Assembly: GCF_025352425.1 (NCBI RefSeq)
Contig: NZ_JANXTI010000003.1
Location: 1-46,401, forward strand
Length of the DNA stretch: 46,401 nucleotides
Direction of reading: 5' to 3'
From: Flavobacterium sp.
GTDB taxonomy: Bacteria; Bacteroidota; Bacteroidia; Flavobacteriales; Flavobacteriaceae
Shown here in pieces: positions 1 to 7,103 of the stretch. The first letter of the stretch is position 1; each line of letters starts with the position of its first letter. Below the pieces are notes generated by a model. That model was not told the DNA's origin, ran no database searches, and worked only from the letters and a program-made list of their open reading frames with translations. The position numbers and the translations under genes are program-made.

Positions 1-136
1 ATCTTTTGAAGGATTTAAAACAAGAATTTTAGCTAAAATAACAGCATTAACTTTGGTTCAATATATCAATAAATTCATATTTGATAGACCAATAAACAAT
101 ATTAAAAATCAAATTATTTAATTACACCCAACGGGT
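1..136 (+). mobile_element. 3' end of an IS982-family insertion sequence
   Basis: The first 121 bases encode the last 39 residues of a transposase. They are followed closely by ACCCAACGGGT at 126-136, which I take as the terminal inverted repeat; it is itself nearly palindromic. The C-terminal sequence resembles IS982-type transposases as I remember them from Flavobacterium. The left end lies outside the window, so length, intactness and target duplication cannot be judged. Confidence 0.7.
2..121 (+). CDS. IS982-type transposase, C-terminal fragment (cut by the window edge)
   Basis: The frame opens at the window start and runs 39 codons to TAA at 119-121, containing GFKTRILAKITALTLVQYIN. This is the helical tail that follows the DDE catalytic core in IS982 transposases; no catalytic residue lies in the visible part. 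The stop sits only 4 bp from the presumed inverted repeat, as expected for a compact insertion sequence. The family call rests on recall of the tail sequence. Confidence 0.65.
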   Translation, partial: SFEGFKTRILAKITALTLVQYINKFIFDRPINNIKNQII

Positions 137-290
137 TAATGATTAAATTTTAATTTACTAACAAATGTACACTTTTTGAAATTTAAATTATTACACAAAT
201 TCTATTATAATTTACAAATTAACTATATTTTTATTGCGTAAAAGATGTGTTCAAAAGTTGAAGTTGCCGGTGAAAGATTTACCATCACAA

Positions 291-626
291 CTATTTTGCG
301 CCACCAAACCTATTGATGATAAAATCCATTTTTTTGTTTAAATCCTCAAACAAATGATTGGGCTCTTTGATTGTAATTTCGAAATTGTTTTCGAAAATTT
401 CAGTATTTGGCTTGACCTGTAAGGTAGCATTTTGGATATCTTCCAATAAAAAATCGGTAGAAACCTCAAGTGCAGTAGCCAATTTTCTGATAAACTCGTG
501 CCTGATGCTTTTTCCCTGTTCCCAGTTTCCGATGGTGACCTGACTAACGCCTACAAGGTGCGCCAATTCTTCCTGAGACAATCTTTTTTTCTCCCTGAAG
601 TGGCGAATTTTGGTTCCGGTTGTCAT
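291..626 (-). CDS. XRE-family helix-turn-helix transcriptional regulator
   Basis: This is a 111-residue protein. Residues 5-62 form a Cro/C1-type HTH: IRHFREKKRLSQEELAHLVG followed by the recognition segment VSQVTIGNWEQGKS and a closing helix ending TDFLLEDI. The remaining 45 residues contain an acidic stretch and a short amphipathic helix (LFEDLNKKMDFIINRF) that could mediate dimerisation. It has no visible partner toxin or phage gene. It lies between an insertion-sequence end and a secreted orphan, so it may be accessory. The AT-rich upstream region (627-720) carries three AGTGT half-sites that could be autoregulatory operators. The target genes are unknown. Confidence 0.85.
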   Translation of the reverse strand: MTTGTKIRHFREKKRLSQEELAHLVGVSQVTIGNWEQGKSIRHEFIRKLATALEVSTDFLLEDIQNATLQVKPNTEIFENNFEITIKEPNHLFEDLNKKMDFIINRFGGAK

Positions 627-651
627 TAGTTAATAAGTTGGTTGAGTTATT

Positions 652-719
652 AGTGTCAATATCAGAAACACTTATAGTAATAACGTGATATTTAAAACTT
701 TATTGTTCATTAATAGTGT
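652..719. promoter_or_regulatory. Possible operator half-sites upstream of the XRE gene
   Basis: AGTGT occurs at 652-656 and 715-719, and its complement ACACT at 668-672, all inside the 258-bp divergent region between the XRE gene and 885-1334. The first two form an imperfect inverted pair (TTAGTGT and ACACTTA). In AT-rich DNA such matches are easily fortuitous. Confidence 0.2.
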
Positions 720-884
720 TATTAATTTTTTTATTTAACAATTTTCTTTTGAAGTTTAAAAGAAATATTATGAATTTGAAAAGTTTTCCTTTAGGATTTT
801 TTCTAAATGAGTGCCAACTTTACACTATCATTTTAAACAAAATATATTTTATGGGCAGCTTTACTTAATCTTAAAAACTTTATC

Positions 885-1334
885 ATGAAACCAATCTCAA
901 AAAGTAAAGCTAGCTCCAAATTCAAATCAGTAGTAATGTTACTGTTGTTGTGTCCAATTATGGCATTCCCGCAATCTGACATTTCAAATGCAATTAAAGG
1001 CGGTGAACTGCTGTTTGGCGGTTTAATTACCATTTTCAGTTCCAAACCAAAAAATGTCAATAGCACTGTGGTGGAAAGCGTCTGCATAAAAAACAAATTG
1101 GAAGATAAAATTACTTTTATTATCTCACGGCAAACCGAAGACGGTGATGAAATCCGGAAAGAATTAGTAATTCAAAAAGGCAGCAAAGAGTATTTTTATG
1201 AGTTGCCAAAAGGCGTTTATACCTATGAAGTGGTCCTGACCAACAATAGTATTTTTAAGAAAGGTGAGTGCAGGTTTGCAAATAAATCGACAATGATTGT
1301 TGATGGCGATATAGTAAAAAACCCTGACGAGTAG
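885..1334 (+). CDS. Secreted protein of unknown function
   Basis: This is a 149-residue protein I do not recognise. It has a lysine/serine-rich N-terminus, a hydrophobic core (VVMLLLLCPIMAF) and a likely cleavage after about residue 30, so it should be exported to the periplasm. The mature part begins with a glycine-rich hydrophobic stretch (GGELLFGGLITIF) and then looks like a beta-strand domain ending MIVDGDIVKNPDE. There is no lipobox and no T9SS tail. It stands alone, divergent from the XRE regulator. Its stop codon lies inside the terminator hairpin at 1316-1345. Confidence 0.75.
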   Translation: MKPISKSKASSKFKSVVMLLLLCPIMAFPQSDISNAIKGGELLFGGLITIFSSKPKNVNSTVVESVCIKNKLEDKITFIISRQTEDGDEIRKELVIQKGSKEYFYELPKGVYTYEVVLTNNSIFKKGECRFANKSTMIVDGDIVKNPDE

Positions 1335-1345
1335 TCAGGGTTTTT
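1316..1345. terminator. Bidirectional intrinsic terminator
   Basis: CCCTGAC (1322-1328) pairs with GTCAGGG (1334-1340) across a 5-base loop, flanked by an A-run and a T-run. It separates two convergent genes, and the TAG stop of 885-1334 falls within the hairpin. Confidence 0.9.
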
Positions 1346-1364
1346 GTATTTCAATATTTAATGT

Positions 1365-2669
1365 TTAATATTCTCTATTCACGTCAAATGCTTCCAGATA
1401 TTCAGCAACGCGTTTTACAAAGCTTCCGCCTAATGCACCATCTACAACTCTGTGGTCATACGAATGTGATAGGAACATTTTTTGACGGATTCCTATAAAA
1501 TCACCTTCCGGAGTTTCAATAACTGCAGGCACTTTTCTGATGGCTCCGAGTGCCAATATTCCAACTTGTGGCTGGTTGATAATTGGTGTTCCAAATACAG
1601 AACCAAAAGTTCCAACATTGGTCACAGTATACGTTCCGCCTTGTGTATCGTCCGGTTTTAGTTTCCCCATTTTTGCACGGTTTCCTAAATCGTTTACCGC
1701 TTTTGCCATTCCCACTAAGTTGAGTTGGTCCGCATTTTTAATTACGGGAACGATTAAGTTTCCATTTGGTAAAGCTGCAGCCATTCCAAGATTAATATTT
1801 TTACGCTTGATGATAAAATCACCGTCTACCGAAATGTTCATTCCGGGAAAATCTTTCAATGCTTTCGCCACGGCTTCCATAAAGATTGGCGTGAACGTTA
1901 GTTTTTCGCCTTCTCGTTTTTCAAATGCATTTTTAACGCGGTCTCTCCATTTTACAATATTCGTAACATCAACTTCAATGAATGATTGTACGTGCGCCGA
2001 TGTTTGCAATGAAGCGACCATATAACCTGAAATCAGCTTACGCATACGGTCCATTTCTACAATCTCGTCACCGCCATTTACCGAAACGGGAACTGCATTA
2101 GATGAATGTGTAACTGCTGGTTGAGAAACAGCTGGGGTTGCAGCAACTGGTTGGCTTCCTCTGGTTTTGATATAATTTAAAATATCTTCTTTAGTTACTC
2201 TGCCATCTTTTCCGGAACCAGTAATAGTTTCCAATTCGGCAACAGAAATTCCTTCTGCTGTTGCAATGTTTTTTACTAATGGTGAAAAGAATTTGTCCGA
2301 TGATTTGATTTCTGACTTCTCGGAAATGACACTTGTCGGTAGAGCAGCCGTTTTAGCAACTTCCGCCACGACGGGAATCTCGATTGAGCTCGATGTGACA
2401 GCGCTACTTTCAACTGGTAAATTTCCACCTTCAGTTTCTATAATAGCAATAGTCTGTCCCACTTTCACCACATCATTTACCTGAAATAATATTTCGGTTA
2501 AAGTTCCTGAAACTTCACTTGGCACTTCGCTATCTACTTTATCAGTAGCGATTTCTAAAACAGCTTCATCGGCATCGATTTTTTCGCCTACGTTTTTTAA
2601 CCAATTTGTAATGGTTGCTTCCGCAACACTTTCACCCATTTTAGGTAATTTCAATTCAAACTTTGCCAT
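1365..2669 (-). CDS. 2-oxoacid dehydrogenase E2 component (dihydrolipoamide acyltransferase)
   Basis: This 434-residue lipoate-dependent acyltransferase is the core of a 2-oxoacid dehydrogenase complex. It has one N-terminal lipoyl domain with the modified lysine in TDKVDSE (Lys44), a Pro/Ala/Val/Ser-rich linker, an E1/E3-binding domain at about residues 128-168 (SPLVKNIATAEGISVAEL), a second linker, and the catalytic domain ending in DHRVVDG with His406 and Asp410. A single lipoyl domain and this length fit a branched-chain or general acyltransferase better than a multi-lipoyl pyruvate E2, but substrate cannot be read from the sequence. E1 and E3 genes are absent here, so it is a stand-alone E2 locus with its own promoter at 2707-2714. 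Confidence 0.93.
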   Translation of the reverse strand: MAKFELKLPKMGESVAEATITNWLKNVGEKIDADEAVLEIATDKVDSEVPSEVSGTLTEILFQVNDVVKVGQTIAIIETEGGNLPVESSAVTSSSIEIPVVAEVAKTAALPTSVISEKSEIKSSDKFFSPLVKNIATAEGISVAELETITGSGKDGRVTKEDILNYIKTRGSQPVAATPAVSQPAVTHSSNAVPVSVNGGDEIVEMDRMRKLISGYMVASLQTSAHVQSFIEVDVTNIVKWRDRVKNAFEKREGEKLTFTPIFMEAVAKALKDFPGMNISVDGDFIIKRKNINLGMAAALPNGNLIVPVIKNADQLNLVGMAKAVNDLGNRAKMGKLKPDDTQGGTYTVTNVGTFGSVFGTPIINQPQVGILALGAIRKVPAVIETPEGDFIGIRQKMFLSHSYDHRVVDGALGGSFVKRVAEYLEAFDVNREY

Positions 2670-2706
2670 ATGTGTAAACTAAAGTTGTGTTTTTCAATTT
2701 CGTTTG

Positions 2707-2714
2707 CAAAATTA
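2707..2714 (-). promoter_or_regulatory. Bacteroidota -7 box (TAATTTTG) for the E2 gene
   Basis: Read on the minus strand this is TAATTTTG, a match to TAnnTTTG, 38 bp upstream of the E2 start. It places a separate promoter between the glycosyltransferase and E2 genes. Confidence 0.6.
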
Positions 2715-2743
2715 GGGAAAGAAAAAGCGATTAACGTGTTTTT

Positions 2744-3904
2744 CTACAAATTAATTACTTCTCCTCTATCGTTACTGCTGTTGCTTCCAATGATGAAATT
2801 GCTTTGTATCGGTAATAGTTTTAAAGTAAACGACTTGTTTTTGTTTTTCTCAAAAAAAGAAATGACGTCCTTAAAACTCAGATAATTTGTGTCCAGAATT
2901 ACTTCCCTATTTTTCTGTTTCGAAAACGTTTGCGAAAATACTATTTTTCCGTTTTCCAAAATCGTTCTTGCGGTGTTTTTTTGAAGTTTGGCCTCTAATC
3001 TTTCTCTTATATTTTCATTATCCGAGATTAGGATATATTGATTTGGCGGAATTTTCGCTTTTGGCTTTCCTTGGAAAAGTTTGACAATCGAAAAATAAAA
3101 AGCGCCCAATCGTGCCATAAGATTAAAAAACAGCGATTGTTTGAAGTGTTTTTTATAGAAGAAATTGAGAAAATCCCTAAAGTGATTCATATAGGTTGCA
3201 TCTTTAACAGTGCTTTCTCCTTTGTAATGTATCACAGTTGTTTCATGGAAGTAATAGTTTTGTTTGTGCAGCAAAAGTGCCCGGTAAGACAAATCGATAT
3301 CATCAGCATACATAAAACAGTTTTCATCAAAACCTTCTAAGTGATTATACAATTCGCGCTTCATAACCATAAAAGCTCCAACCAGAATATCGACTTTTCC
3401 TGTTTGATTCTGGTCTAAATGCTGAGCGTAATATTTATTAAACAATACTGATTTCGGAAACAATTTATACAAGCCAAAAATTTTGGTAAAAGCAACCCAC
3501 GGCGTTGGAATTCCACGTTTGCTTTCAGGAAGAAAATTGCCGGTTCCATCAATGAGTTTGCAGCCTATGATTCCTAAATCTGTTTTACTTTTGGCGAAAG
3601 CCAATATTTTTTCAAACGTATCTTCGGCAACAACGGTATCGGGATTTAGGATGCAGATGTATTCGCCTTTGGCTTCCTTAACCGCAATGTTATTCCCTTT
3701 TGGGAAACCTGAATTCTCTTTGTTTTCGATGAGTTTAATATTTGGAAAACGCTGTTTCATCATTTCGCAACTGTCGTCGGAAGAATTATTATCAATAACA
3801 ATAATTTCGGCATTCAAGTTCTGAATCGCTTTTTCGACGCTTAAAACACACAACTCCAAAAAGTAGCGTACATTGTAATTAAGGATGATAACCGATACTT
3901 GCAT
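2744..3904 (-). CDS. Glycosyltransferase family 2 protein
   Basis: This 386-residue GT-A fold enzyme is likely to transfer a sugar to a surface polysaccharide or lipid-linked acceptor in the cytoplasm. The N-terminus VSVIILNYNVRYFLELCV is the typical first strand and loop. It is followed by the nucleotide-binding VIDNNSSDDS (about 36-45), the donor/metal segment ILNPDT (85-90) and the later ADDIDLSYR acid motif. A hydrophobic segment around residues 245-275 (FFNLMARLGAFYFSIVKLF) may associate with the membrane. The layout resembles rhamnosyltransferase-like GT2 proteins. Its start region was ancestrally divergent from the ABC-F gene whose 5' remnant now lies at 3944-4013. The sugar and acceptor are unknown. 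Confidence 0.9.
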   Translation of the reverse strand: MQVSVIILNYNVRYFLELCVLSVEKAIQNLNAEIIVIDNNSSDDSCEMMKQRFPNIKLIENKENSGFPKGNNIAVKEAKGEYICILNPDTVVAEDTFEKILAFAKSKTDLGIIGCKLIDGTGNFLPESKRGIPTPWVAFTKIFGLYKLFPKSVLFNKYYAQHLDQNQTGKVDILVGAFMVMKRELYNHLEGFDENCFMYADDIDLSYRALLLHKQNYYFHETTVIHYKGESTVKDATYMNHFRDFLNFFYKKHFKQSLFFNLMARLGAFYFSIVKLFQGKPKAKIPPNQYILISDNENIRERLEAKLQKNTARTILENGKIVFSQTFSKQKNREVILDTNYLSFKDVISFFEKNKNKSFTLKLLPIQSNFIIGSNSSNDRGEVINL

Positions 3905-3919
3905 TTGACAAATATAATC

Positions 3920-4013
3920 TACTTTTGCAAAAAATTGTTAACCGTGAATTACCTTTCAGTAGAAAATATATCAAAATCGTTTGGCGAAAGAACCTTGTTT
4001 AATGACATTTCTT
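3920..4013 (+). repeat. 94-bp direct repeat, left copy (ABC-F promoter plus first 23 codons)
   Basis: Read base by base, this is identical to 7096-7189; the bases on both sides differ. It contains the TACTTTTG promoter box (3920-3927), the GTG start and the first 23 codons of the ABC-F gene. It keeps the natural divergent context with the glycosyltransferase, so this is probably the original chromosomal location. Confidence 0.97.
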
Positions 4014-4039
4014 CCAAGCTACAACCCTCCCATTTATAA
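3944..4039 (+). pseudogene. 5' remnant of the ABC-F gene at the left island boundary
   Basis: From the GTG at 3944 the frame reads MNYLSVENISKSFGERTLFN and onward, the same as the intact protein, up to the repeat end at 4013. It then runs into island sequence and stops at TAA 4037-4039, giving a chimeric 31-residue frame. It has no Walker motif and cannot be functional as an ATPase. It overlaps, antisense, the 3' end of the secreted orphan at 3999-4526. Confidence 0.85.
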
Positions 4040-4526
4040 TAAGTTCAAACCAAAATGGTTTATTTCCATAGTACATCCAACTATCAAAATCCCTTTTCTT
4101 TTTTGTTTTTTGATATCTCAGAACCTTGTAATTATAAACTCCAGAATAGTAATAATAAAAACAGACCTCATTATTTAGAACTTCGTGTACTATCTTAAAA
4201 TTTTCTTTCTCTAGTTTTATATCATGGAATACCTTATTTTCTAACTCAAAAGCCTTTTTTAAATATTTTTTTTCTAAATCTTTAAAATTCAAATTTCTAT
4301 TGATTTCTTTTCCAAGAAATGTTTTTTTGTTACGGAAAATGCGCGTAAAAATGGTATCGTATTTTTCAATATCAAATTTTTCATAATTGATTTTTTGCTC
4401 AAATGCTCCATTATGAAAAGTTACTTTTATCTTTTCATTTTCAAATATTACAGCCTTAACTTCTTGTCCATGTGTTACAAATGAAGCTAAAACTAGCAAC
4501 CAATTAAAATAGATTTTACGAACCAT
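3999..4526 (-). CDS. Secreted protein of unknown function, last gene of the island operon
   Basis: This is a 175-residue protein with a signal peptide (residues 1-20, IYFNWLLVLASFVTHGQ) and a Lys/Tyr/Phe-rich mature part containing a cluster of tyrosines (CFYYYYSGVYNY). I do not recognise it. It is the promoter-distal member of the five-gene minus-strand operon, 10 bp after the GNAT gene. Oddly, its last four residues (KKCH) and stop codon come from the left copy of the 94-bp repeat; the boundary at 4013/4014 falls exactly between codons. The original C-terminus may therefore have been lost, and what remains may be slightly truncated. Confidence 0.7.
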   Translation of the reverse strand: MVRKIYFNWLLVLASFVTHGQEVKAVIFENEKIKVTFHNGAFEQKINYEKFDIEKYDTIFTRIFRNKKTFLGKEINRNLNFKDLEKKYLKKAFELENKVFHDIKLEKENFKIVHEVLNNEVCFYYYYSGVYNYKVLRYQKTKKKRDFDSWMYYGNKPFWFELIINGRVVAWKKCH

Positions 4527-4536
4527 AATTTCAGTA

Positions 4537-5010
4537 TTATATCTTCAATTCTAAAATTGCAAATAAATCTTCAAAGCCTTGATTTTTGAAGAAACCAAGT
4601 GCTTTTTCATTCTTTGAAAATACATGCAACTGGATAGTTTTAATGTTAACGGATTGCGCCCATAACTTTACTTCTTCCAAAAATGCTTTGCCAATGCCTA
4701 AATGTTGGTACTTTTCTTCAATCATAATGTCACCAATACTGCAATGAGAATTCATATTGTAATGACTATTGGAGAAAAAAATTAATTGAGCTGTGGCAAA
4801 TCCGATTACTTCATTATCAATCAAAGCAACATATACTCTATTCGAGTCATGATTGATAAACCATTCTATTTCTGTCTTATACTCGTTTTTTGAATTATCC
4901 GTCTCCGAAAAATAATGGGCATCCAATTCTTTATGAATGTTCATGAGTTTTGTCCAAAGGGTAACTATTTCTTGAAGGTGTGCTGTGGTGGCTTCTTGGA
5001 TTTTATACAT
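4537..5010 (-). CDS. GNAT-family N-acetyltransferase
   Basis: This 157-residue protein has a single GNAT fold. The acetyl-CoA pyrophosphate loop is QHLGIGKAFL, preceded by the beta-4 strand SIGDIMIEEKY. The C-terminal part LHVFSKNEKALGFFKNQGF is the usual beta-5/alpha-4 region that ends GNAT domains. The substrate (small molecule or protein N-terminus) cannot be inferred. Its start overlaps the end of the GIY-YIG gene by 8 bp, so the two are probably co-translated. There is no ribbon-helix-helix antitoxin next to it, which argues against a TacT-type toxin. Confidence 0.87.
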   Translation of the reverse strand: MYKIQEATTAHLQEIVTLWTKLMNIHKELDAHYFSETDNSKNEYKTEIEWFINHDSNRVYVALIDNEVIGFATAQLIFFSNSHYNMNSHCSIGDIMIEEKYQHLGIGKAFLEEVKLWAQSVNIKTIQLHVFSKNEKALGFFKNQGFEDLFAILELKI

Positions 5011-5770
5011 ATTTTTCTATTTTAACTTCATTAGTACTTAAAAGTGTAACCAAAATCAAATCATTTATTTTAAAATCATCTCTAAATATTTTTTTCAATT
5101 CTAAATATCCATTTGTTTTTTTATTTGAAAAAGATCTTGTGAAATAACCCGGAAAAACTTTGTTTTTATAGATTATATCCATATCATCTGATTCTAATGG
5201 CAATAAATAATCTAGATCATTTTTAAAAATAATAACACCTTTATTATATGCTTCTTTCCCTAGTTTAAGAACTGATTGGTTTATTTCTAAATAAGAGCTA
5301 ACTTTTATGTCTATTTGCTTACTTTTTGAACCTCCTGTAATTGTCCCTCTACTATTCCATAAATTATTATTGAAATCAAAAGCTTTTATCAAGCTTTTTT
5401 CTATACCAGTTGCAAGGCTTATAGTTAATCCAAAAAAATCACAATCAGCATCTTTTTTCAAAATATAAATACAAACTTCCTTTTTGCAAATCAACAAATT
5501 TTTGATTGATTTGTTGACTTTTTTATTTGTTATCCCTGATGTCTTACTTTCTTCATAACCATTTTTGTAATTAATCATTCTACTCTTTAATGACTTTTCT
5601 GTAATTCCAATATATCTAACTGTTTTATCTTCCACAAAAGCATATAAAAGATTTTCTATGTTTAAATATTCAGCTTCAATATCAAAATAAATTTTACTAT
5701 CTTGGTTGAGCTTCCAATTTCCAACTTTAATAAATCCAATAGTTTTTAAACCTTTAATAGTTTTTTCCAT
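5003..5770 (-). CDS. GIY-YIG nuclease domain protein
   Basis: This is a 255-residue protein. Residues 41-145 form a GIY-YIG fold: LLYAFVEDKTVRYIG (the first motif degenerated to YAF; YIG at 53-55), LKSRM with Arg64, then IEKSLI with Glu124 and LWNSRG with Asn139. These match the Tyr, Arg, Glu and Asn catalytic positions of the family, so it is probably an active endonuclease. The fold is used by UvrC, homing enzymes and some type II restriction enzymes. About 40 residues before and 110 after have no family I recognise; the C-terminal part could bind DNA or define specificity. No methyltransferase lies nearby, so a standard restriction-modification pair is not supported. The gene is very AT-rich and sits in the island operon, 11 bp after the preceding gene. 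Confidence 0.75.
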   Translation of the reverse strand: MEKTIKGLKTIGFIKVGNWKLNQDSKIYFDIEAEYLNIENLLYAFVEDKTVRYIGITEKSLKSRMINYKNGYEESKTSGITNKKVNKSIKNLLICKKEVCIYILKKDADCDFFGLTISLATGIEKSLIKAFDFNNNLWNSRGTITGGSKSKQIDIKVSSYLEINQSVLKLGKEAYNKGVIIFKNDLDYLLPLESDDMDIIYKNKVFPGYFTRSFSNKKTNGYLELKKIFRDDFKINDLILVTLLSTNEVKIEKYV

Positions 5771-5781
5771 AATTTCAAATT

Positions 5782-6216
5782 TTAGTTAGTTATAATTATT
5801 TGTTCGTGTTTTATCCAAGTTTGTAGTAGCGAAGGATTTTCATTTACAGTTATTGTTGCCTCGAAATCTTCTTTAAAAGAAAAAGGACCTTCAAAATTCT
5901 TATTGTAACTTATAAATCCTTCCAACACCATTATTTTATCAGTTAATAAAAGTTGAAAACTGCAAAAGCTTTCCGTTTCTTGCAGTTCGTACTTGCCATT
6001 CACTTTCATGTATAAATTAGAAGAAATCATACTAAACTTAATTTCTGTTCCATCAAATGTGGTTAACGAAACTACAAATTCTTCTTTTAAATCATAATCT
6101 ATTTCTATAATTACTGTTTTGGACAAACTTCGTGCTTGAAAAAAAGTGTAATTTCTTCCTTTGTACCTTAAATGTAAATGTCCACAATACCTATCTGGCG
6201 GTCTGTTAACTCTCAT
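5782..6216 (-). CDS. Hypothetical protein of the island operon
   Basis: This 144-residue protein is not recognised. It has no signal peptide or membrane segment. The N-terminus is basic and aromatic (RVNRPPDRYCGHLHLRYKG), and the rest alternates hydrophobic and polar residues in a pattern expected of a beta-sandwich (VIIEIDYDL, EFVVSLTTF, IMVLEGFISY). It starts at ATG 9 bp after the 190-residue gene and ends 11 bp before the GIY-YIG gene, so it is part of one transcription unit. Possible roles include an immunity or accessory factor for the nuclease; this is inference from position only. Confidence 0.65.
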   Translation of the reverse strand: MRVNRPPDRYCGHLHLRYKGRNYTFFQARSLSKTVIIEIDYDLKEEFVVSLTTFDGTEIKFSMISSNLYMKVNGKYELQETESFCSFQLLLTDKIMVLEGFISYNKNFEGPFSFKEDFEATITVNENPSLLQTWIKHEQIIITN

Positions 6217-6225
6217 GTATAATAT

Positions 6226-6798
6226 TTATTGGTTACTTAAAAAATTCATTTCCTCAATTGTTAAACTTTCAATACCATTATAATTAATTTTATCCAAAAG
6301 ACTATCAACTGTCAATGGAATTGGTGCATCGAAAGTAATTTTGTCCAACAAAAGCAATTGCTCGTCTAACTTCATATTCCAAAAGAAATGCTCTTCTTTC
6401 GTTTTTTGCATTTGAAAACTAAATCCTAAAATAAACTGGTCTAAAAAAAACACTTTAGTAAGGTTTACACTTTTCAAAACATCATCCGTTTGGTATTGAG
6501 TTTTAAAAAACTGATGTATAGCTTCAAACTTTTGATTTACTGGAACAAAAAAATCATTCAATCTAAACCCTAAATCAAAGGCGTTAATTACACAAACACA
6601 ACTAGTGAAATTGGGAAATCTATGCTTATTAGCTTCAAATTCTTGTAAAAATTGAATAGCTTTAAAAACAAGTTCGTTTTTTTTATGATGATTAAAAATC
6701 CAATCTATGATAACACTTCGATAGAGTTGTAACTCTTTTACTGAAATGGGCTTTAACAATATAAAATCATTTATCAAATGAGTCTTTGAATTCTCCAA
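6226..6798 (-). CDS. Hypothetical protein, first gene of the island operon
   Basis: This is a 190-residue, mainly helical cytosolic protein of unknown function. The first codon is TTG (6796-6798), and no ATG or GTG lies upstream in frame. The C-terminus (LLDKINYNGIESLTIEEMNF) resembles the short LDKIS..G..SLT.EE..FL motif seen at the end of many Bacteroidota proteins, for example rhomboid-family proteins, where it forms a small helical tail (DUF6576-like, from memory). It heads the five-gene minus-strand operon; the 300 bp upstream is extremely AT-rich and should hold its promoter. Confidence 0.62.
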   Translation of the reverse strand: MENSKTHLINDFILLKPISVKELQLYRSVIIDWIFNHHKKNELVFKAIQFLQEFEANKHRFPNFTSCVCVINAFDLGFRLNDFFVPVNQKFEAIHQFFKTQYQTDDVLKSVNLTKVFFLDQFILGFSFQMQKTKEEHFFWNMKLDEQLLLLDKITFDAPIPLTVDSLLDKINYNGIESLTIEEMNFLSNQ

Positions 6799-6985
6799 TT
6801 TGGCATTTTTTGCGGAATATTATTATCCATTTAATTAAACTTAAATTTGTAAGAATTTTTATAAGCTGTATGAGTAAATATATAAGCTTATTTAACAAGA
6901 AAAAAAACATTATTAAAAAAATTTTAAAAAAAATTTTATTGTTAAATTTTCGTTAAATTTTAATTTGAACACTAAGAATTTAAAT

Positions 6986-7062
6986 TAGCCCCAATTGTAG
7001 CAAATACCATGTAATGCGAAAAGCGGGAAAATGGAGATGTAAAAAACACTGACCATTCGCTC
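6986..7062 (-). repeat. Interspersed repeat, divergent copy A
   Basis: This matches the reverse complement of 11382-11473 at both ends and in the centre: TAGCCCC at the start, AGCGGGAAAATGGA in the middle and ACCATTCGCTC at the end, with a shorter and different internal hairpin part. It is therefore a second, degenerate member of the same repeat family. I remember similar intergenic elements in many Flavobacterium genomes. Confidence 0.75.
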
Positions 7063-7070
7063 AAATAAAA

Positions 7071-7094
7071 GATTGCTTCGTCCCTCGCAATGAC
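7071..7094 (-). repeat. REP-like palindromic element
   Basis: ATTGC (7072-7076) and GCAAT (7087-7091) form a hairpin stem around TTCGTCCCTC. The minus-strand sequence begins GTCATTGCGAGGGACGAAGC, which resembles a short dispersed repeat that I recall from intergenic regions of several bacterial phyla. It ends at 7094, directly beside the right copy of the 94-bp repeat. Confidence 0.6.
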
Positions 7095-7103
7095 TTACTT
7101 TTG
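7073..7103 (+). promoter_or_regulatory. Rebuilt promoter of the intact ABC-F gene
   Basis: TTG at 7073-7075 and TACTTTTG at 7096-7103 are separated by 20 bp, the normal layout for a Bacteroidota promoter (-33 TTG and -7 TAnnTTTG). The -7 box is inside the 94-bp repeat, while the -33 TTG is supplied by the REP-like element. At the original site the corresponding TTG is at 3899-3901, 18 bp from its box. Confidence 0.6.

Larger units (their letters stand above)
6799..7095. other. AT-rich intergenic region at the right end of the island
   Basis: About 300 bp without a gene. 6830-6975 is almost all A and T with long homopolymer runs and should contain the island operon promoter, although no clear TAnnTTTG box reads on the minus strand. 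6986-7062 is an interspersed repeat and 7071-7094 a REP-like hairpin that ends one base before the right copy of the 94-bp repeat. Confidence 0.6.

Noticed and set aside
1540..2025. 161-codon plus-strand frame opposite the E2 gene
   Set aside because: It is the antisense of a clearly conserved coding region and has no recognisable protein features.
4537..5770. GNAT plus GIY-YIG genes as a toxin-antitoxin or restriction-modification pair
   Set aside because: There is no ribbon-helix-helix antitoxin and no methyltransferase; overlap alone shows only co-expression.
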